A stretch of DNA of 64,000 nucleotides from Pseudoalteromonas rubra (lineage in GTDB: Bacteria; Pseudomonadota; Gammaproteobacteria; Enterobacterales; Alteromonadaceae), in NCBI RefSeq assembly GCF_001482385.1, contig NZ_CP013611.1, positions 310,001 through 374,000 on the forward strand, given 5' to 3'. This document shows, in pieces, positions 18,382 to 29,460 of the stretch. The position numbers and the translations under genes are program-made. The notes below the pieces were generated by a model. It was not told where the DNA came from. It did no database searches and saw only the letters and a program-made list of their open reading frames with translations. The number at the start of each line of letters is the position of its first letter. Within the stretch, counting starts at the first letter, position 1.

Positions 18382-20598
18382 TTAGAATGTTGCGCGGTAG
18401 CGAACACCAAACTCGCTGGCATCATTGCTCTTGATCACCAGGATATAGTCACCGGTATTCAGGCGTGCATCATCGTAACGTTCATCAAAGATGTTACGAC
18501 CGTACAAAGAAATATCCCAGTTGGTGTTAGCTGGTGCGTAAGAGATATCAAAGTTTACTGTAGTACGGTCATCGATTTGAGTCATACGGCGCGGATCTGA
18601 ACTTGGCTCACCATACATGCTGTCGCGGTATGAAATATCAAAACGTGTGTTGACGGTTGCATTGTTACTCAGTTCAAATTCGTAAGATGGGCTTATAGAA
18701 GCGGTCCACTCAGGTGTGAGTGGGGCAACCGGCTTAATGCCGTTTTGCTCTTCTACATCCACATCCATGAAGCCGAAGCTTGAATGCAGGGTAAAGCGGT
18801 CTGTGACATAGTAGGTGCTTTCAAATTCGATACCGCGTGATGTCTGTTCAACAATCAGGTTGTTTGTGTCGAATCCAGAGTCCGTGACTACGTTCACCTG
18901 ATATGGCAGGTCTTCATATTCGGTGTTGAAAAACGCCACACTCATGCTGAAGTCGTCAGTCAACTGACCTTTAAAGCCGGTTTCATAGTTGATAGCGCTG
19001 ATGTTCTCACTCGCCATGAAAGCATTATTTGCACGTACAGCAGCAGCGGCATTCGGGTTGTCAAAACCGCCTTCGCCGAAGAACTGACCGATCAGGAAAT
19101 ACGGACGAGCTGGGTACTGACCAGACTGATAACCAGTTTGAACCGTACCGTACCAGTTCAGACCATTTTCAAAGGTATAGTTGGCAGCGGCTTCCCATGA
19201 AATCTCATCCCAGTCTTTGCTTGATGAAATGGTGCCAACAGGGTCAAATACGTTAGTTGATGCTTCTTTTTCATCTTCTGTGTAACGTACACCACCGGTC
19301 AGACGCAGATCATCTGTCAGGTCATATCCCAGGTTGAAAAATACCGCGCGGCTGGTTGTTTCCTGATCCAACTCAAGTTTAGTTGGGCCACCGTCAAAGC
19401 TTGCTTCGTCTGAACTCTGGCGGTTGCTGCCTTCTTCATTAAACCAGTACAGACCCGTTACAAAATCCGCGCGACCCAGGTAGCCAGTTAGTTGCAGTTC
19501 AACAGACGTCTGATCAGCTTCACCACGTTCTGGATAGTGATCGAGCGCAATAGCTGTACCATCATCATCCAGGCCCGCTTTGTACTCTGAAGAGCGTTTG
19601 CTGAAGATAAACTTAGTGCCAAAATCGGCATTGATATCGTATTCGGCAGTTAATGAGATACCGTTTGCTTTGTTCGAAACGGTTGCTGTCTCAATGCTGC
19701 TGGTTGCATTGTCATACGGGTCGGCGGCGACCATAGAGTTACGCAGGCCTGCTTTATATAAACGGCCTTCCGGCATTTCATCGATTAAAACAGTAAACGG
19801 ACGTGTACCACCTTCACCGTCATTTGCGTCAGCAGTCAGGACCAAACGTAGATCATCAGTGGGTGTGTATTTTACAGACATACGACCGTGGAATTCCTGA
19901 TTCTCACCTACATCGTATTCAGCATTTGGTAGGTTAGTAAATTCACCCAGCCCACCGCGGCGGTTAAAGCCCATATTAAAGTTGAACGCCAGTTCATCAG
20001 TCACGGCCTGGTTAGTGAACATGCTTGCTTTGATGCGGCCACGTGTACCTGTTTCCGCGCTAACCTTAGTGATTGCTTGCTGGTCTGGCTGCTTAGTGAT
20101 GATGTTAATAGCACCACCAATTGAGTTACGGCCATATAAAGTACCCTGAGGACCACGCAGTACTTCAATACGCTCGATATTAGCCAGGTTCCAGTTTTGA
20201 CCTACCTGGCGACCCAAATAAACACCGTCTACATAGACACTGACACCTGGATCTGTGGTGATGAGGTGGTCTTGCAAGCCGATGCCACGAATAAATGGGT
20301 TTGCAGATGAGTTATGACCTGCAGAAAAACCTGTGATATTCAAATTTGGAACAAATTTGCCCACATCAGTGATGTCAGAGATACCTTGCGCATCCAGATC
20401 ATCTCCTGAGAATGCACTCATAGCGATCGGTACTTCATAGATAACCTGTGAACGTTTGGTCGCGGTTACTGTGATGGCTTCGATTTTTGATTTCTCAGCT
20501 TGTGCTTCTTCTGCTAAAACGGGGGCAGAAGATAAGCCGGCCATTGCCAGTGCCATGGCGGTTGCGATCGGAGTAAGATTGCGTGCTGTGGTGCTCAT
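18382..20598 (-). CDS. TonB-dependent outer-membrane receptor
   Basis: The 738-residue protein has a signal peptide (about 1-29, AxA-type end near PVLAEE), a TonB-box-like ITVTATKR near residues 42-50, a plug domain (PIAMSAFSGDDLDAQGISDI, then IERIEVLRGPQGTLYGRNSI) and a beta-barrel ending in an aromatic residue (FGVRYRATF). These are the hallmarks of TonB-dependent receptors for iron complexes, vitamins or glycans. The barrel resembles the large FecA/FyuA-like group of marine bacteria, but I cannot assign a ligand. No regulator, permease or NagR-type box is adjacent; the receptor stands alone. Confidence 0.9.
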   Translation of the reverse strand: MSTTARNLTPIATAMALAMAGLSSAPVLAEEAQAEKSKIEAITVTATKRSQVIYEVPIAMSAFSGDDLDAQGISDITDVGKFVPNLNITGFSAGHNSSANPFIRGIGLQDHLITTDPGVSVYVDGVYLGRQVGQNWNLANIERIEVLRGPQGTLYGRNSIGGAINIITKQPDQQAITKVSAETGTRGRIKASMFTNQAVTDELAFNFNMGFNRRGGLGEFTNLPNAEYDVGENQEFHGRMSVKYTPTDDLRLVLTADANDGEGGTRPFTVLIDEMPEGRLYKAGLRNSMVAADPYDNATSSIETATVSNKANGISLTAEYDINADFGTKFIFSKRSSEYKAGLDDDGTAIALDHYPERGEADQTSVELQLTGYLGRADFVTGLYWFNEEGSNRQSSDEASFDGGPTKLELDQETTSRAVFFNLGYDLTDDLRLTGGVRYTEDEKEASTNVFDPVGTISSSKDWDEISWEAAANYTFENGLNWYGTVQTGYQSGQYPARPYFLIGQFFGEGGFDNPNAAAAVRANNAFMASENISAINYETGFKGQLTDDFSMSVAFFNTEYEDLPYQVNVVTDSGFDTNNLIVEQTSRGIEFESTYYVTDRFTLHSSFGFMDVDVEEQNGIKPVAPLTPEWTASISPSYEFELSNNATVNTRFDISYRDSMYGEPSSDPRRMTQIDDRTTVNFDISYAPANTNWDISLYGRNIFDERYDDARLNTGDYILVIKSNDASEFGVRYRATF

Positions 20599-21078
20599 GT
20601 ATGTTCCTCAAGTTAGAAACGGTTAATTTTAAATCTCGTGTGTGGTGGTTTCTGCGAGGGAAGTCGCCAACCGGGTTGAATGGCTATCACTGAGCTGGAT
20701 TTTGACATTTATAAAATTGACGCGCACAAAAAAGCAATCACCATATGGGGACTGCATGACTTTTATTAACAAGAATTTTAAAAATGAAAGGCCAGCAAAA
20801 GCTGCTATTCGGTTGGGCGTGCATTCTACAATGGAATGAAATAATTTTGCAATAAAACTTGGTTAAATTTTTTTATTTTGCTCGGTTTTTGAATAGTGTT
20901 GTCTGTGTATTCGGTAAATTTACATGAATGTGCCTTTTTTGTAAAAACTCACTAAAGCTAAGTTTATTGTGTTGTAATTTGCAATTATATTCTCTGCCCA
21001 TTTTGATTTGCTCCTGTAACCTGTGCTAGCGTTGTAGTTTGGACCCAAAATAGGGTGTCTCAGGCGCAGGAAGGAAGT
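20599..21078. other. Divergent intergenic region, TonB receptor / EamA transporter
   Basis: About 480 AT-rich bases that should carry both promoters. I found no strong palindrome. The one open frame of any length (20642-20839) has no ribosome site and no recognisable content. Confidence 0.5.
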
Positions 21079-21978
21079 ATGGATTTTAAAAGTATCATGT
21101 GTGCACTATTAGTGGTGACAGTGTGGGGGGTTAACTTTTCAGTGATTAAACTGGGGCTGGAAGAGTTGCCGCCTATCTTATTTTCCGGCTTGCGCTTTTT
21201 GATTGTGGCAATTCCTGCCGTGTTTTTCATTCCCTTTCCCAGGACCTCTGTGTGGCATGTACTCGGGGTGGGTTTATTTCTCGGTGTTATTAAGTTTGGC
21301 TTGCTGTTTGTCGCAATGGAAAATGATGCCTCAGCAGGCATTGCCTCGCTATTACTTCAGGCACAGGTGGTGTTTACGATAGTACTGAGTGCACTGGTGC
21401 TCAAAGAGCAAGCCAGCCGGTTTCAGATTGTTGGCGCCGTCATTGCGTGCAGTGGATTTGCCATGTTCTTTATGAGTCAGACTGGTAGTGTGACTTTGCT
21501 GGGGGTAGCATTAATACTGTGTGCAGCCTTAAGCTGGGCGGTGTCGAATCTGATTATGAAGCAATTACAGCAAGTTAACTTATTACATTTCATGGTCTGG
21601 GTCAGTGTGGTGGTCCCTTTACCGCTGTTTGCCTTGTCCTATTATCTTGAAAACGATATGCCGATAAGCCTTGTTCTAAGCAGTAGTGGGCAGACCTGGC
21701 TGGCTTTACTTTATGTTGGGCCTGTTTCAACTCTGCTGGCATTTGCACTGTGGGGCTGGCTGCTTGGCAGGCATCACGCTGCAGCAGTTACCCCGTTTGC
21801 GTTACTCATTCCTTTGGTTGGCATCGTGAGTGCAAACGTGATCCTGAACGAGCAGGTCGACACATTTGAGTTGATTGGTGGTGCTGTGATCCTCTGTGGT
21901 CTGACATTTTCCGTTTTAGGTGAGCGGTTATTTCAATTCTTTTCAAACACAGCGTCAGTAAAACGAAAAGTCAGCTGA
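21079..21978 (+). CDS. EamA (DMT superfamily) transporter
   Basis: I choose ATG 21079 (AGGAAGG about six bases upstream) over the open-frame start 24 bases earlier, giving 299 residues. Ten membrane helices are expected from two EamA repeats: the first around LVVTVWGVNFSVIKLGLEEL with PPILFSGLRFL, the second around AALSWAVSNLIMKQL and ALWGWLLGRHHAAAVTPFAL. YdcZ/RhaT/EamA-like exporters move amino acids, cofactors or drugs; no substrate can be assigned. The gene stands alone before adk. Confidence 0.85.
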   Translation: MDFKSIMCALLVVTVWGVNFSVIKLGLEELPPILFSGLRFLIVAIPAVFFIPFPRTSVWHVLGVGLFLGVIKFGLLFVAMENDASAGIASLLLQAQVVFTIVLSALVLKEQASRFQIVGAVIACSGFAMFFMSQTGSVTLLGVALILCAALSWAVSNLIMKQLQQVNLLHFMVWVSVVVPLPLFALSYYLENDMPISLVLSSSGQTWLALLYVGPVSTLLAFALWGWLLGRHHAAAVTPFALLIPLVGIVSANVILNEQVDTFELIGGAVILCGLTFSVLGERLFQFFSNTASVKRKVS

Positions 21979-22155
21979 CAAATTTGCCAGAGCGGGTGCA
22001 GTTAAATTGGCCAGTTGTCTTTGCTAATCCGAATATTGCGACCTGGTGGGCGAAATTTGTTCGTCCTATAGCAATCAGCGCTAGACAATTGGTCTAAGTC
22101 CCTTGAGTATCCCAGCTCAATGTGAAAAAATTCGACACAATTAAAATCCAGTTAA

Positions 22156-22821
<666 letters not shown>

Positions 22822-22841
22822 GTTAGCCGTTAGAGTAAATT

Positions 22842-22871
22842 AAAAAAGCCAGCTGAGATGCTGGCTTTTTT
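22842..22871. terminator. Bidirectional terminator between adk and cmoB
   Basis: AAAAAAGCCAGC / GCTGGCTTTTTT with a six-base loop: T tract in both directions, placed between converging genes. Confidence 0.92.
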
Positions 22872-22895
22872 GTACCCAATGAACAGGCTAATGAT

Positions 22896-23864
22896 CTAGG
22901 CTTTTGCGACAATAATTGCCCTGAGCGGAGCCGGGTAACCTTCAATGGTCTTACTGGGGTCGCTTGGATCCAGAAAGTCTGCAAGCGATTCGGTTTGCAT
23001 CCACTCGGTACGTCTTTGTTCATCCAGCGAGGTCACGTCTTTGTCAACCACCTGTATGTCTTTAAAGCCAACGCGTTGCAGCCACAATGCAAGCGCATCA
23101 CAGCTTGGAATGAACCATACGTTACGCATTTTTGCGTAGCGATCTGTGGGTACCAGGACGGTGTTAACATCACCTTCGATGACCAGAGTTTCAAGTACCA
23201 GTTCACCACCTGGGCGCAACTGAGCTTTCAGCTGAGCCAGGAAGTCAATGGGGGAGCGGCGATGATACAGAACACCCATTGAGAAGACCGTGTCAAAGGC
23301 TTTCAATTCGGGGAGCTGCTCTACACCTAGCGGCAGCAGATGGACATTGGGGTCCGGGTTGAAGTGTTTGATAGCCTGAAACTGACTCAAAAACAGATCT
23401 GAAGGATCAATGCCCACGACAAATTCAGCCCCCGCGCCGCGCATTCGCCACAGGTGATAACCAGAGCCACAGCCGATATCTAACACATTACGGCCATGTA
23501 AATCGCTAATATGAGGCAATAAGCGATCCCATTTCCAGTCGCTGCGCCATTCGGTGTTTATGTCGATACCATGAACATGAAAAGGGCCTTTGCGCCATGG
23601 CATCATACGTTTGAACAGATGTGTCAGCTGCTTTTGATGCCCGTCAGAAATGGGGGGTTGGCGAGTAAAAGAGACTTTGCTCTGAATATCAACCTGATCA
23701 GCGGGTAAATTAGGCAGGTTTTTTAATACTTTTTCCCATTGTGGCCAGTCGCCATGCTGCGCTTCTTTTTGCCAATGAGACAGCTGAGCCGGCAATGTTT
23801 CCAGCCAGTGACTGAGTGGGCTTTTTGCAATGGCGGCGTAAAAATCGGTAAACCAGGAATTCAT
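22896..23864 (-). CDS. cmoB: tRNA U34 carboxymethyltransferase CmoB
   Basis: Starting at ATG 23864 gives 322 residues, the usual CmoB length, and leaves 10 bases after cmoA; the open frame reaches eight residues further upstream. The N-terminus [15 protein letters not shown] and the SAM-binding [16 protein letters not shown] are typical. CmoB transfers the carboxymethyl group of carboxy-SAM to 5-hydroxyuridine at the wobble position of certain tRNAs, forming cmo5U. It is cotranscribed with cmoA, which makes the carboxy-SAM. Confidence 0.95.
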   Translation of the reverse strand: MNSWFTDFYAAIAKSPLSHWLETLPAQLSHWQKEAQHGDWPQWEKVLKNLPNLPADQVDIQSKVSFTRQPPISDGHQKQLTHLFKRMMPWRKGPFHVHGIDINTEWRSDWKWDRLLPHISDLHGRNVLDIGCGSGYHLWRMRGAGAEFVVGIDPSDLFLSQFQAIKHFNPDPNVHLLPLGVEQLPELKAFDTVFSMGVLYHRRSPIDFLAQLKAQLRPGGELVLETLVIEGDVNTVLVPTDRYAKMRNVWFIPSCDALALWLQRVGFKDIQVVDKDVTSLDEQRRTEWMQTESLADFLDPSDPSKTIEGYPAPLRAIIVAKA

Positions 23865-23874
23865 AGTCTTTCTC

Positions 23875-24600
23875 TTATTTAATCGCAATCATGGAGCAGA
23901 AGTTAAAGCACTGATACCACACCTGGGTGTGAGCAAACCCAATCTGCTCGAGGCGATTTCTGTGGGCGCTGAGGCTGTCAGTACGCATTATGTTTTCAAT
24001 CGCGGTACGCTTTTGGCTGATCTCCAGTTCTGAATAGCCATTGTGTCGCTTGAAGTCATGGTGAAGATCAATCAGCAGATTGTCTTTGATATCATTTTCG
24101 CCTTTGATCTTCTCTGAGAGCAACAAGACACCGCCAGGCTTAAGTCCCTGGTATATCTTTTCCAGTACTATGGCTCTTTGGTCCTGAGGAATGAACTGTA
24201 AAGTAAAGTTCATTGCAACGACGCTGGCGTTGTCGATCGCTAATTCGTTGATGTCGCCCAGTTGCACATCTACCGGGACATCGGACTTAAAGCCCTTAAG
24301 ATGCATCTGACAGCGCTCAACCATAGGCAAAGAGTTGTCTACAGCGATAATGCGGCAATTCTCTTTGTCGATATTACGGCGCATACTTAGGGTTACTGCG
24401 CCTAGTGAGCAGCCCAAATCATATAGATTTGAGTTACTCTGAGCATACTGTCCTGCCAGTTTGCCCATGGTACTGACTATGGTGGCATAACCCGGCACTG
24501 AGCGCTGGATCATGTCCGGAAATACTTCTACAACGTTTGCGTCGAAGGTGAAGTCTCTGACTTCTTGCTCTGTGGCATATATACTGTCTTTGCCCGTCAC
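23875..24600 (-). CDS. cmoA: Carboxy-S-adenosyl-L-methionine synthase CmoA
   Basis: The 241-residue protein contains the CmoA-specific N-terminus ([20 protein letters not shown]), the SAM fold ([19 protein letters not shown]) and the C-terminal [11 protein letters not shown]. It converts SAM and prephenate to carboxy-SAM, the cofactor used by CmoB for wobble uridine modification. It lies immediately upstream of cmoB in the same operon. Confidence 0.95.
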   Translation of the reverse strand: MTGKDSIYATEQEVRDFTFDANVVEVFPDMIQRSVPGYATIVSTMGKLAGQYAQSNSNLYDLGCSLGAVTLSMRRNIDKENCRIIAVDNSLPMVERCQMHLKGFKSDVPVDVQLGDINELAIDNASVVAMNFTLQFIPQDQRAIVLEKIYQGLKPGGVLLLSEKIKGENDIKDNLLIDLHHDFKRHNGYSELEISQKRTAIENIMRTDSLSAHRNRLEQIGFAHTQVWYQCFNFCSMIAIK

Positions 24601-24725
24601 ACTGCTAGTCCAATTTGTCTTAGAAAAAAATAATCATGCTATTTTAGCATTTTATACTAGATAGTCAGTGATAAATTGAGTAGCTTGGCTAGTATTAACA
24701 ATAAGAAGTAAGTTAGAGAACCAAC

Positions 24726-25412
24726 ATGGCGAAAAATAAAGTGATCAGCACAGAAGATATCCTATCCACACTTTGTCACTCGGTGACTGAGGTTTTGTCC
24801 TCGGCAAGTGGCAATCAGATTGCCTATTCGGCAATGGTACAGAAGATCACCCGCACCTGTATGCGTCCAGATATTGGTTGTTTTGTCCTGTTTGATGGCG
24901 GTTTTACCGGTCTGGTTGTGACCAACTTTACTGCTCAGGCTGCAATGGAAGTTTATCAGGACTACATGCGGTCAATGGGGATGCCGGAAAGCGAAATTGC
25001 ACAAAGTCATTTGTCAGACGACGTATCTAACGTGATGGGAGAACTGATGAACCAAATCGTTGGTGACTTCACCAGCAAAGTCCGTGAGCAGCTTCATACC
25101 TCTATCACACAGAACCAGCCTAAAATGATGGCGATCAATAAGCAGGTTCAGATATCGGTTGATACGACCATGGACAGACCACAGGCACGCCGCGTGACCT
25201 TCACCACCCAGGGCCAGAATATATTCTATCTGGAGCTGGCAATGGACAAGACGGAGTTTATCAAGCTACACGATTACGATATCACAGAAGCGGTGGACCC
25301 AGATGATATCATCGCCAGTCAGAGATCGAAAAAGGCAGAACCTGCGAAAAAAGCCGAGTCGCCAGCAGAAGATGTGGCAGACGACGACTTTATGGCCGAT
25401 CTTGGGTTATAA
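24726..25412 (+). CDS. DUF3334 family protein (CheX-like)
   Basis: This 228-residue soluble protein matches what I recall of DUF3334, common in Vibrio and Alteromonadales. The centre, DVSNVMGELMNQIVGDF (about residues 99-115), resembles the helix of CheX/CheC phosphatases that contacts the response regulator (pattern E-x2-N). The C-terminal 40 residues are an acidic, lysine-rich low-complexity tail ending DDDFMADLGL. A chemotaxis or signalling role is suggested only by this similarity and by the two-component genes that follow. It is a single gene facing the histidine kinase gene head-on. Confidence 0.7.
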   Translation: MAKNKVISTEDILSTLCHSVTEVLSSASGNQIAYSAMVQKITRTCMRPDIGCFVLFDGGFTGLVVTNFTAQAAMEVYQDYMRSMGMPESEIAQSHLSDDVSNVMGELMNQIVGDFTSKVREQLHTSITQNQPKMMAINKQVQISVDTTMDRPQARRVTFTTQGQNIFYLELAMDKTEFIKLHDYDITEAVDPDDIIASQRSKKAEPAKKAESPAEDVADDDFMADLGL

Positions 25413-25449
25413 CGAATAAAAGTTCGCCCTATTTGGGCAACAGAACTGC

Positions 25450-28400
25450 CTAATTGACCGCAGCGCTGCCATTACTAGTGTGCTGCGGCACATAAGGCTC
25501 AAGCAGGGAGTGAGCTTTTTCAAACTCATACTGAGTAATGAGCTGATTAAGCTCATCTAATACGTCCTTAGGCAACGGTTCATCAATGTGCAATGATGAG
25601 ACTAACTCAGTGGCACATGAGTCGTATTCTCTCAGCGCCTTAGCGAGTGCGAACAAGGGGGCTTCAGTCGGTTCTGTGTGACTATCTGAGGCACTGTTCG
25701 CAGCTGCTTTTTGAGTGTGTGCTATGCCAGAATCAATATGATGTGTAACCTGGGCATGGCAGTCTCTGATGTAATCCAGCAAACTGTCTATCTGTGTTCC
25801 ATCTACACGAGTGTCCTTAAGCTGAGATTCTAATTCAGCGCATTGACCTGTCAGATAGGTCATTGACAAGTTTGCACTTGCGCCTTTCAGTGCGTGGAGT
25901 ATATGTTCAGCAAGCTCAGTGTTGCCAATGGTGATGGCCTGTTTGAGGTTGATAAGTTCTTCTATCTGCTGTTTAACAAACTTCTCAAGCAGTGAGAAAT
26001 ACACCTCCCGGTTTCCAGCTGCCCGGTTAATACCGGCTTCAATATCTATTCCTTCAAATGTATATGCTTCCGTTTCAGAGTCTTGCTCCAGAGAGTTCTG
26101 ACGCTGTTCCGGGACTTGTAAAGAATTAACACCACCTGCCTCTTGTTTCTGGGTATGGGCCAGGATGGTCGCAACCATGTTCTCAACATCGATTGGTTTT
26201 GCAATGTGACCCACCATCCCCGCATCCAGACAAGTCTGAATATCATCTTGCATGGCGTTGGCTGTCATGGCCAAAATGGGAGGCTGGGCTGTGTTGGTAA
26301 GCTGACCGATTGCACGTGTGGCCTGGAGTCCATCCATAATCGGCATTTGCATGTCCATCAGCACAATATCAAATGTGGTACTCTTTACCGCATTAAGTGC
26401 CTCCTGACCATTGTTGGCAACCGCCACCGTTGCACCATGAAAAGATAGGATTTCAACCGCAATTTCCTGATTGACAGGCTGATCTTCGGCCACCAATATG
26501 GTTAATCCGGATAGCCTGTTATCCTGGGCAGGACAACTCGTATTGAGCTGTTGTGGTTGAGGCGCCAGGCAGGCTTGTAAGCAATCGAATACGCTTGATG
26601 GGTTAATAGGCTTCAATAGAATATTTGAGATAATGTGTTTTTGCTCTTCTTTCAGGCCCAGTTCTCGTCCATAGGCGGTGACCAGGGCATATTGACTTGC
26701 AGGAGACTGGGCATGTAGCTCCATAATGGTATCAATGCCGTCTTTTTGCGGCATGTGCCAGTCAATAAACGCAATATCAAAGTGCGGCTGTTGATTCCGT
26801 ACGTACTCGATACAGGCGTCACCGGAAGAGAATAGCTTAGAAGCGATGCCAAACTTTTTCAGCATTGCGGCCAATACTTCACGTGCCAGGGCATTGTCAT
26901 CTACTATCAGTGCCATTTTATCTTTGAAGTGTTCAGAAGGCTGACTCACAAGACGGGTAGGGGTTGCGAAGGGTAGCGGCAAGGTAAAGTAGAATGTAGA
27001 CCCTTTACCCAGTTCACTCTCGACAAAAATTTCGCCACCCATTAGCTTTACCAGATGTTGTGAAATCGTCAGCCCCAGGCCCGTGCCGCCGTATTTACGG
27101 GTAATGGAAGTATCGGCCTGCGCAAACGATTGGAATAATCGGGTTTGTTGCTCCAGGCTTAATCCTATTCCGGTATCGATGACACTGAAAAGCAGCCGGG
27201 CACTTTGTTCATCCTCACTCTGATAGCTGATATTGATGGTGACATGGCCTTGCTCCGTGAATTTCACAGCATTGCCGGCCAGGTTGATCAGCACCTGACT
27301 GATACGCAGAGGATCGCCGATATAGTCATTGCTTACATCCGGGTGAACATCAAATATCAACTCAAGTTGCTTTTCATCTGCCTTTAATCCGACGATGGTT
27401 GCTACATTATCTAGGACCTTATCAAGTTGAAAATGGGTTGATTCAATTTCGACTTTACCCGCTTCGATCTTCGAGAAATCCAGGATGTCATTCAGGAGTT
27501 TAAGCAGCTGCTTAGCGGCATTGTCGATTTTTTCAACATAACTACGCTGTTTGATATCAAGCTGTGTATTCAGCGCCAGATGCGCCATACCTATAATGGC
27601 ATTCATGGGGGAGCGAATTTCGTGGCTCATATTGGCAAGAAACTCACTTTTTACTTTGGCATTTTTGTCAGCAAGCTCCTTGGCTGCCAACATGTTGCGT
27701 TCCAGCTCATTGCGTTCAGTCATGTCTAAAAAGGTGCCTACCACACCGCCAACTTCTTTATACCCATCAAAGAAGGGGGCTTCATGAACGATGAGTTCTC
27801 GAGATTCCTGCTGACCATTTTTTAGCGTAAGCTCAAACTGATGTTGCGCCTGTTGCTCTATTGTGAAGCGCGACTTTTGCTCCAGATAACCTGTGGTGTA
27901 GACATCAAACACGTCCTGTATGCGCATACCGGTCACTTCGGCTTCAAACAGATCCAGAAAATCCAGAAATGCCCGGTTAACACCTAAAAAGGTGCCATGA
28001 ATATCCCGATAATAAGTGGGATTCGGAATGGCATTCAGAATGTGCAGCATCATTTCAAGATGCTGTGACAGGGCTGTTTCAGCGGCGAGCTGCTGCTGCG
28101 CATTCTCACAAAGCTGTATCTGGATAGCGAGGTCCTCGCACAGCTGTTGAATGCTGCTTTGTTGCTCATAGTCGAAGTGCTCAACACTGGCAATATACAA
28201 TGCACCCCTGAGCTGATTGTTGACTAGTAGGGGATACAGTGCCGCGCTTTTTATTGAAATTACTACGGCGCCCGCTTTTACTTCAAAGGCAGTATTGCCT
28301 GCATCCAGACTTTGGCGTGTTAATGTCCGGCATAATTGCGTGTATTGGATACCTAGGTTATCAAAACAGGGTGGGCAGCCAATGGTTTGTATTGGTATCA

Positions 28401-29352
28401 GTGTATTTTCATCCGTATTGCAAATTGCCACACTGGGGGCTGCATAATGGGTGGCGAAAAATTCCAGAGCAAAGCGCCGCAGTTCATCCGGATCACGGCT
28501 ATGTCTGATCCCCTGGTTAAACATTTCTCGCAATTTAGCGATTTCTATTCGATTGTGAAGTTTGTCATGCATCTGACCAACAACATTTGCCAGTCCACTG
28601 AGCTCAGCTCCAAGTTGTTCAGGGAGTTGTAACTGTGCGTTGCCTGTTTGGTTGGCATTGTGTAAAGTCTGACAAAGCCTTTGCAGCGGCTCGAATAATC
28701 CGAAGTTGCTCCACCACGCTACCAATATCGTGGCTGCGCTAATCAGTACAACGCCCCATACAATGAGTGTTTTGAGTTGCACAAAAATATGCTCTTTGTC
28801 AGTACGCAATTGCTGGCTCTGTTGCATGAATAGCCCATTTAATTGCGCTAGTTCGGCCATTATATGCTGTAGCTCTGCGTGATAATTCGCCAGGTTAAAC
28901 GCTGCAACGACAAAACCTGGCTGGTTGAGTTCAGCCTGGGTCTGAACAAAAAGTTGCCTAAGATCACTATGCAAGGTTGCAAGCTGAGCTGCTGAGGATT
29001 CAACAGGCAGAGTCGAGATGGCCTGGAACAGGCTGACTGGCTGTTGAACTGTCTGCTTGAAAGCAGCAGAGCCCAGTTTACCAGTGATTATCGGTAGTTC
29101 AGCCGTACTGAATTTGGCCAGTTTTTCGAGTTGATCCGACTGCGAACTATTCAGGTATTGAGAAAGTTGCATGTTGTGGTTTTGCGCATGTGCTGTGAGG
29201 CTGGATGAAACAGTACTAAGGGTAGTAAGATTGTCTAGCTTTTCATTAATGGGTGCTATTTTGGCAAAATTAAGAAGGAGTAATAACGCTGCAATAAACA
29301 ACAACGACAGTATCACCGAATAAACGATATTTACTCTGAATCTTACACCCAT
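25450..29352 (-). CDS. Hybrid sensor histidine kinase (TM-GAF-PAS-HisKA-HATPase-REC-REC-HPt)
   Basis: This 1300-residue protein has two membrane helices (about 10-30 and 192-214) bracketing a roughly 160-residue periplasmic domain. A GAF-like region and a PAS domain (NPTYYRDIHGTFLGVNRAFL) follow. Kinase core: phospho-acceptor His577 in MSHEIRSPMN, N box INLAGNAVKF, G boxes DTGIGLS and GGTGLGLTIS. Two receivers follow, with acceptors Asp864 (IDWHMPQKDG) and Asp1000 (LMDMQMPIMDG), then an HPt domain with His1153 (HALKGASANL). All phosphorelay residues look intact, so this is a complete BarA/EvgS-style relay. It is transcribed divergently from the receiver-kinase gene at 29461, which may be its partner. 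The signal is unknown. Confidence 0.93.
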   Translation of the reverse strand: MGVRFRVNIVYSVILSLLFIAALLLLLNFAKIAPINEKLDNLTTLSTVSSSLTAHAQNHNMQLSQYLNSSQSDQLEKLAKFSTAELPIITGKLGSAAFKQTVQQPVSLFQAISTLPVESSAAQLATLHSDLRQLFVQTQAELNQPGFVVAAFNLANYHAELQHIMAELAQLNGLFMQQSQQLRTDKEHIFVQLKTLIVWGVVLISAATILVAWWSNFGLFEPLQRLCQTLHNANQTGNAQLQLPEQLGAELSGLANVVGQMHDKLHNRIEIAKLREMFNQGIRHSRDPDELRRFALEFFATHYAAPSVAICNTDENTLIPIQTIGCPPCFDNLGIQYTQLCRTLTRQSLDAGNTAFEVKAGAVVISIKSAALYPLLVNNQLRGALYIASVEHFDYEQQSSIQQLCEDLAIQIQLCENAQQQLAAETALSQHLEMMLHILNAIPNPTYYRDIHGTFLGVNRAFLDFLDLFEAEVTGMRIQDVFDVYTTGYLEQKSRFTIEQQAQHQFELTLKNGQQESRELIVHEAPFFDGYKEVGGVVGTFLDMTERNELERNMLAAKELADKNAKVKSEFLANMSHEIRSPMNAIIGMAHLALNTQLDIKQRSYVEKIDNAAKQLLKLLNDILDFSKIEAGKVEIESTHFQLDKVLDNVATIVGLKADEKQLELIFDVHPDVSNDYIGDPLRISQVLINLAGNAVKFTEQGHVTINISYQSEDEQSARLLFSVIDTGIGLSLEQQTRLFQSFAQADTSITRKYGGTGLGLTISQHLVKLMGGEIFVESELGKGSTFYFTLPLPFATPTRLVSQPSEHFKDKMALIVDDNALAREVLAAMLKKFGIASKLFSSGDACIEYVRNQQPHFDIAFIDWHMPQKDGIDTIMELHAQSPASQYALVTAYGRELGLKEEQKHIISNILLKPINPSSVFDCLQACLAPQPQQLNTSCPAQDNRLSGLTILVAEDQPVNQEIAVEILSFHGATVAVANNGQEALNAVKSTTFDIVLMDMQMPIMDGLQATRAIGQLTNTAQPPILAMTANAMQDDIQTCLDAGMVGHIAKPIDVENMVATILAHTQKQEAGGVNSLQVPEQRQNSLEQDSETEAYTFEGIDIEAGINRAAGNREVYFSLLEKFVKQQIEELINLKQAITIGNTELAEHILHALKGASANLSMTYLTGQCAELESQLKDTRVDGTQIDSLLDYIRDCHAQVTHHIDSGIAHTQKAAANSASDSHTEPTEAPLFALAKALREYDSCATELVSSLHIDEPLPKDVLDELNQLITQYEFEKAHSLLEPYVPQHTSNGSAAVN

Positions 29353-29460
29353 ATATGTGCCACACCGTTGAGTTTACTAACATAGTAACCATAGTCGCGT
29401 GCGGGCATTTCTCAAGCTATGCTTACTGAAAGTGTGCAAAGCAATGAGGAAGATAAAGGA

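Noticed and set aside
20642..20839. 65-codon open frame upstream of the EamA transporter
   Set aside because: Lies in a divergent promoter region, no ribosome site.
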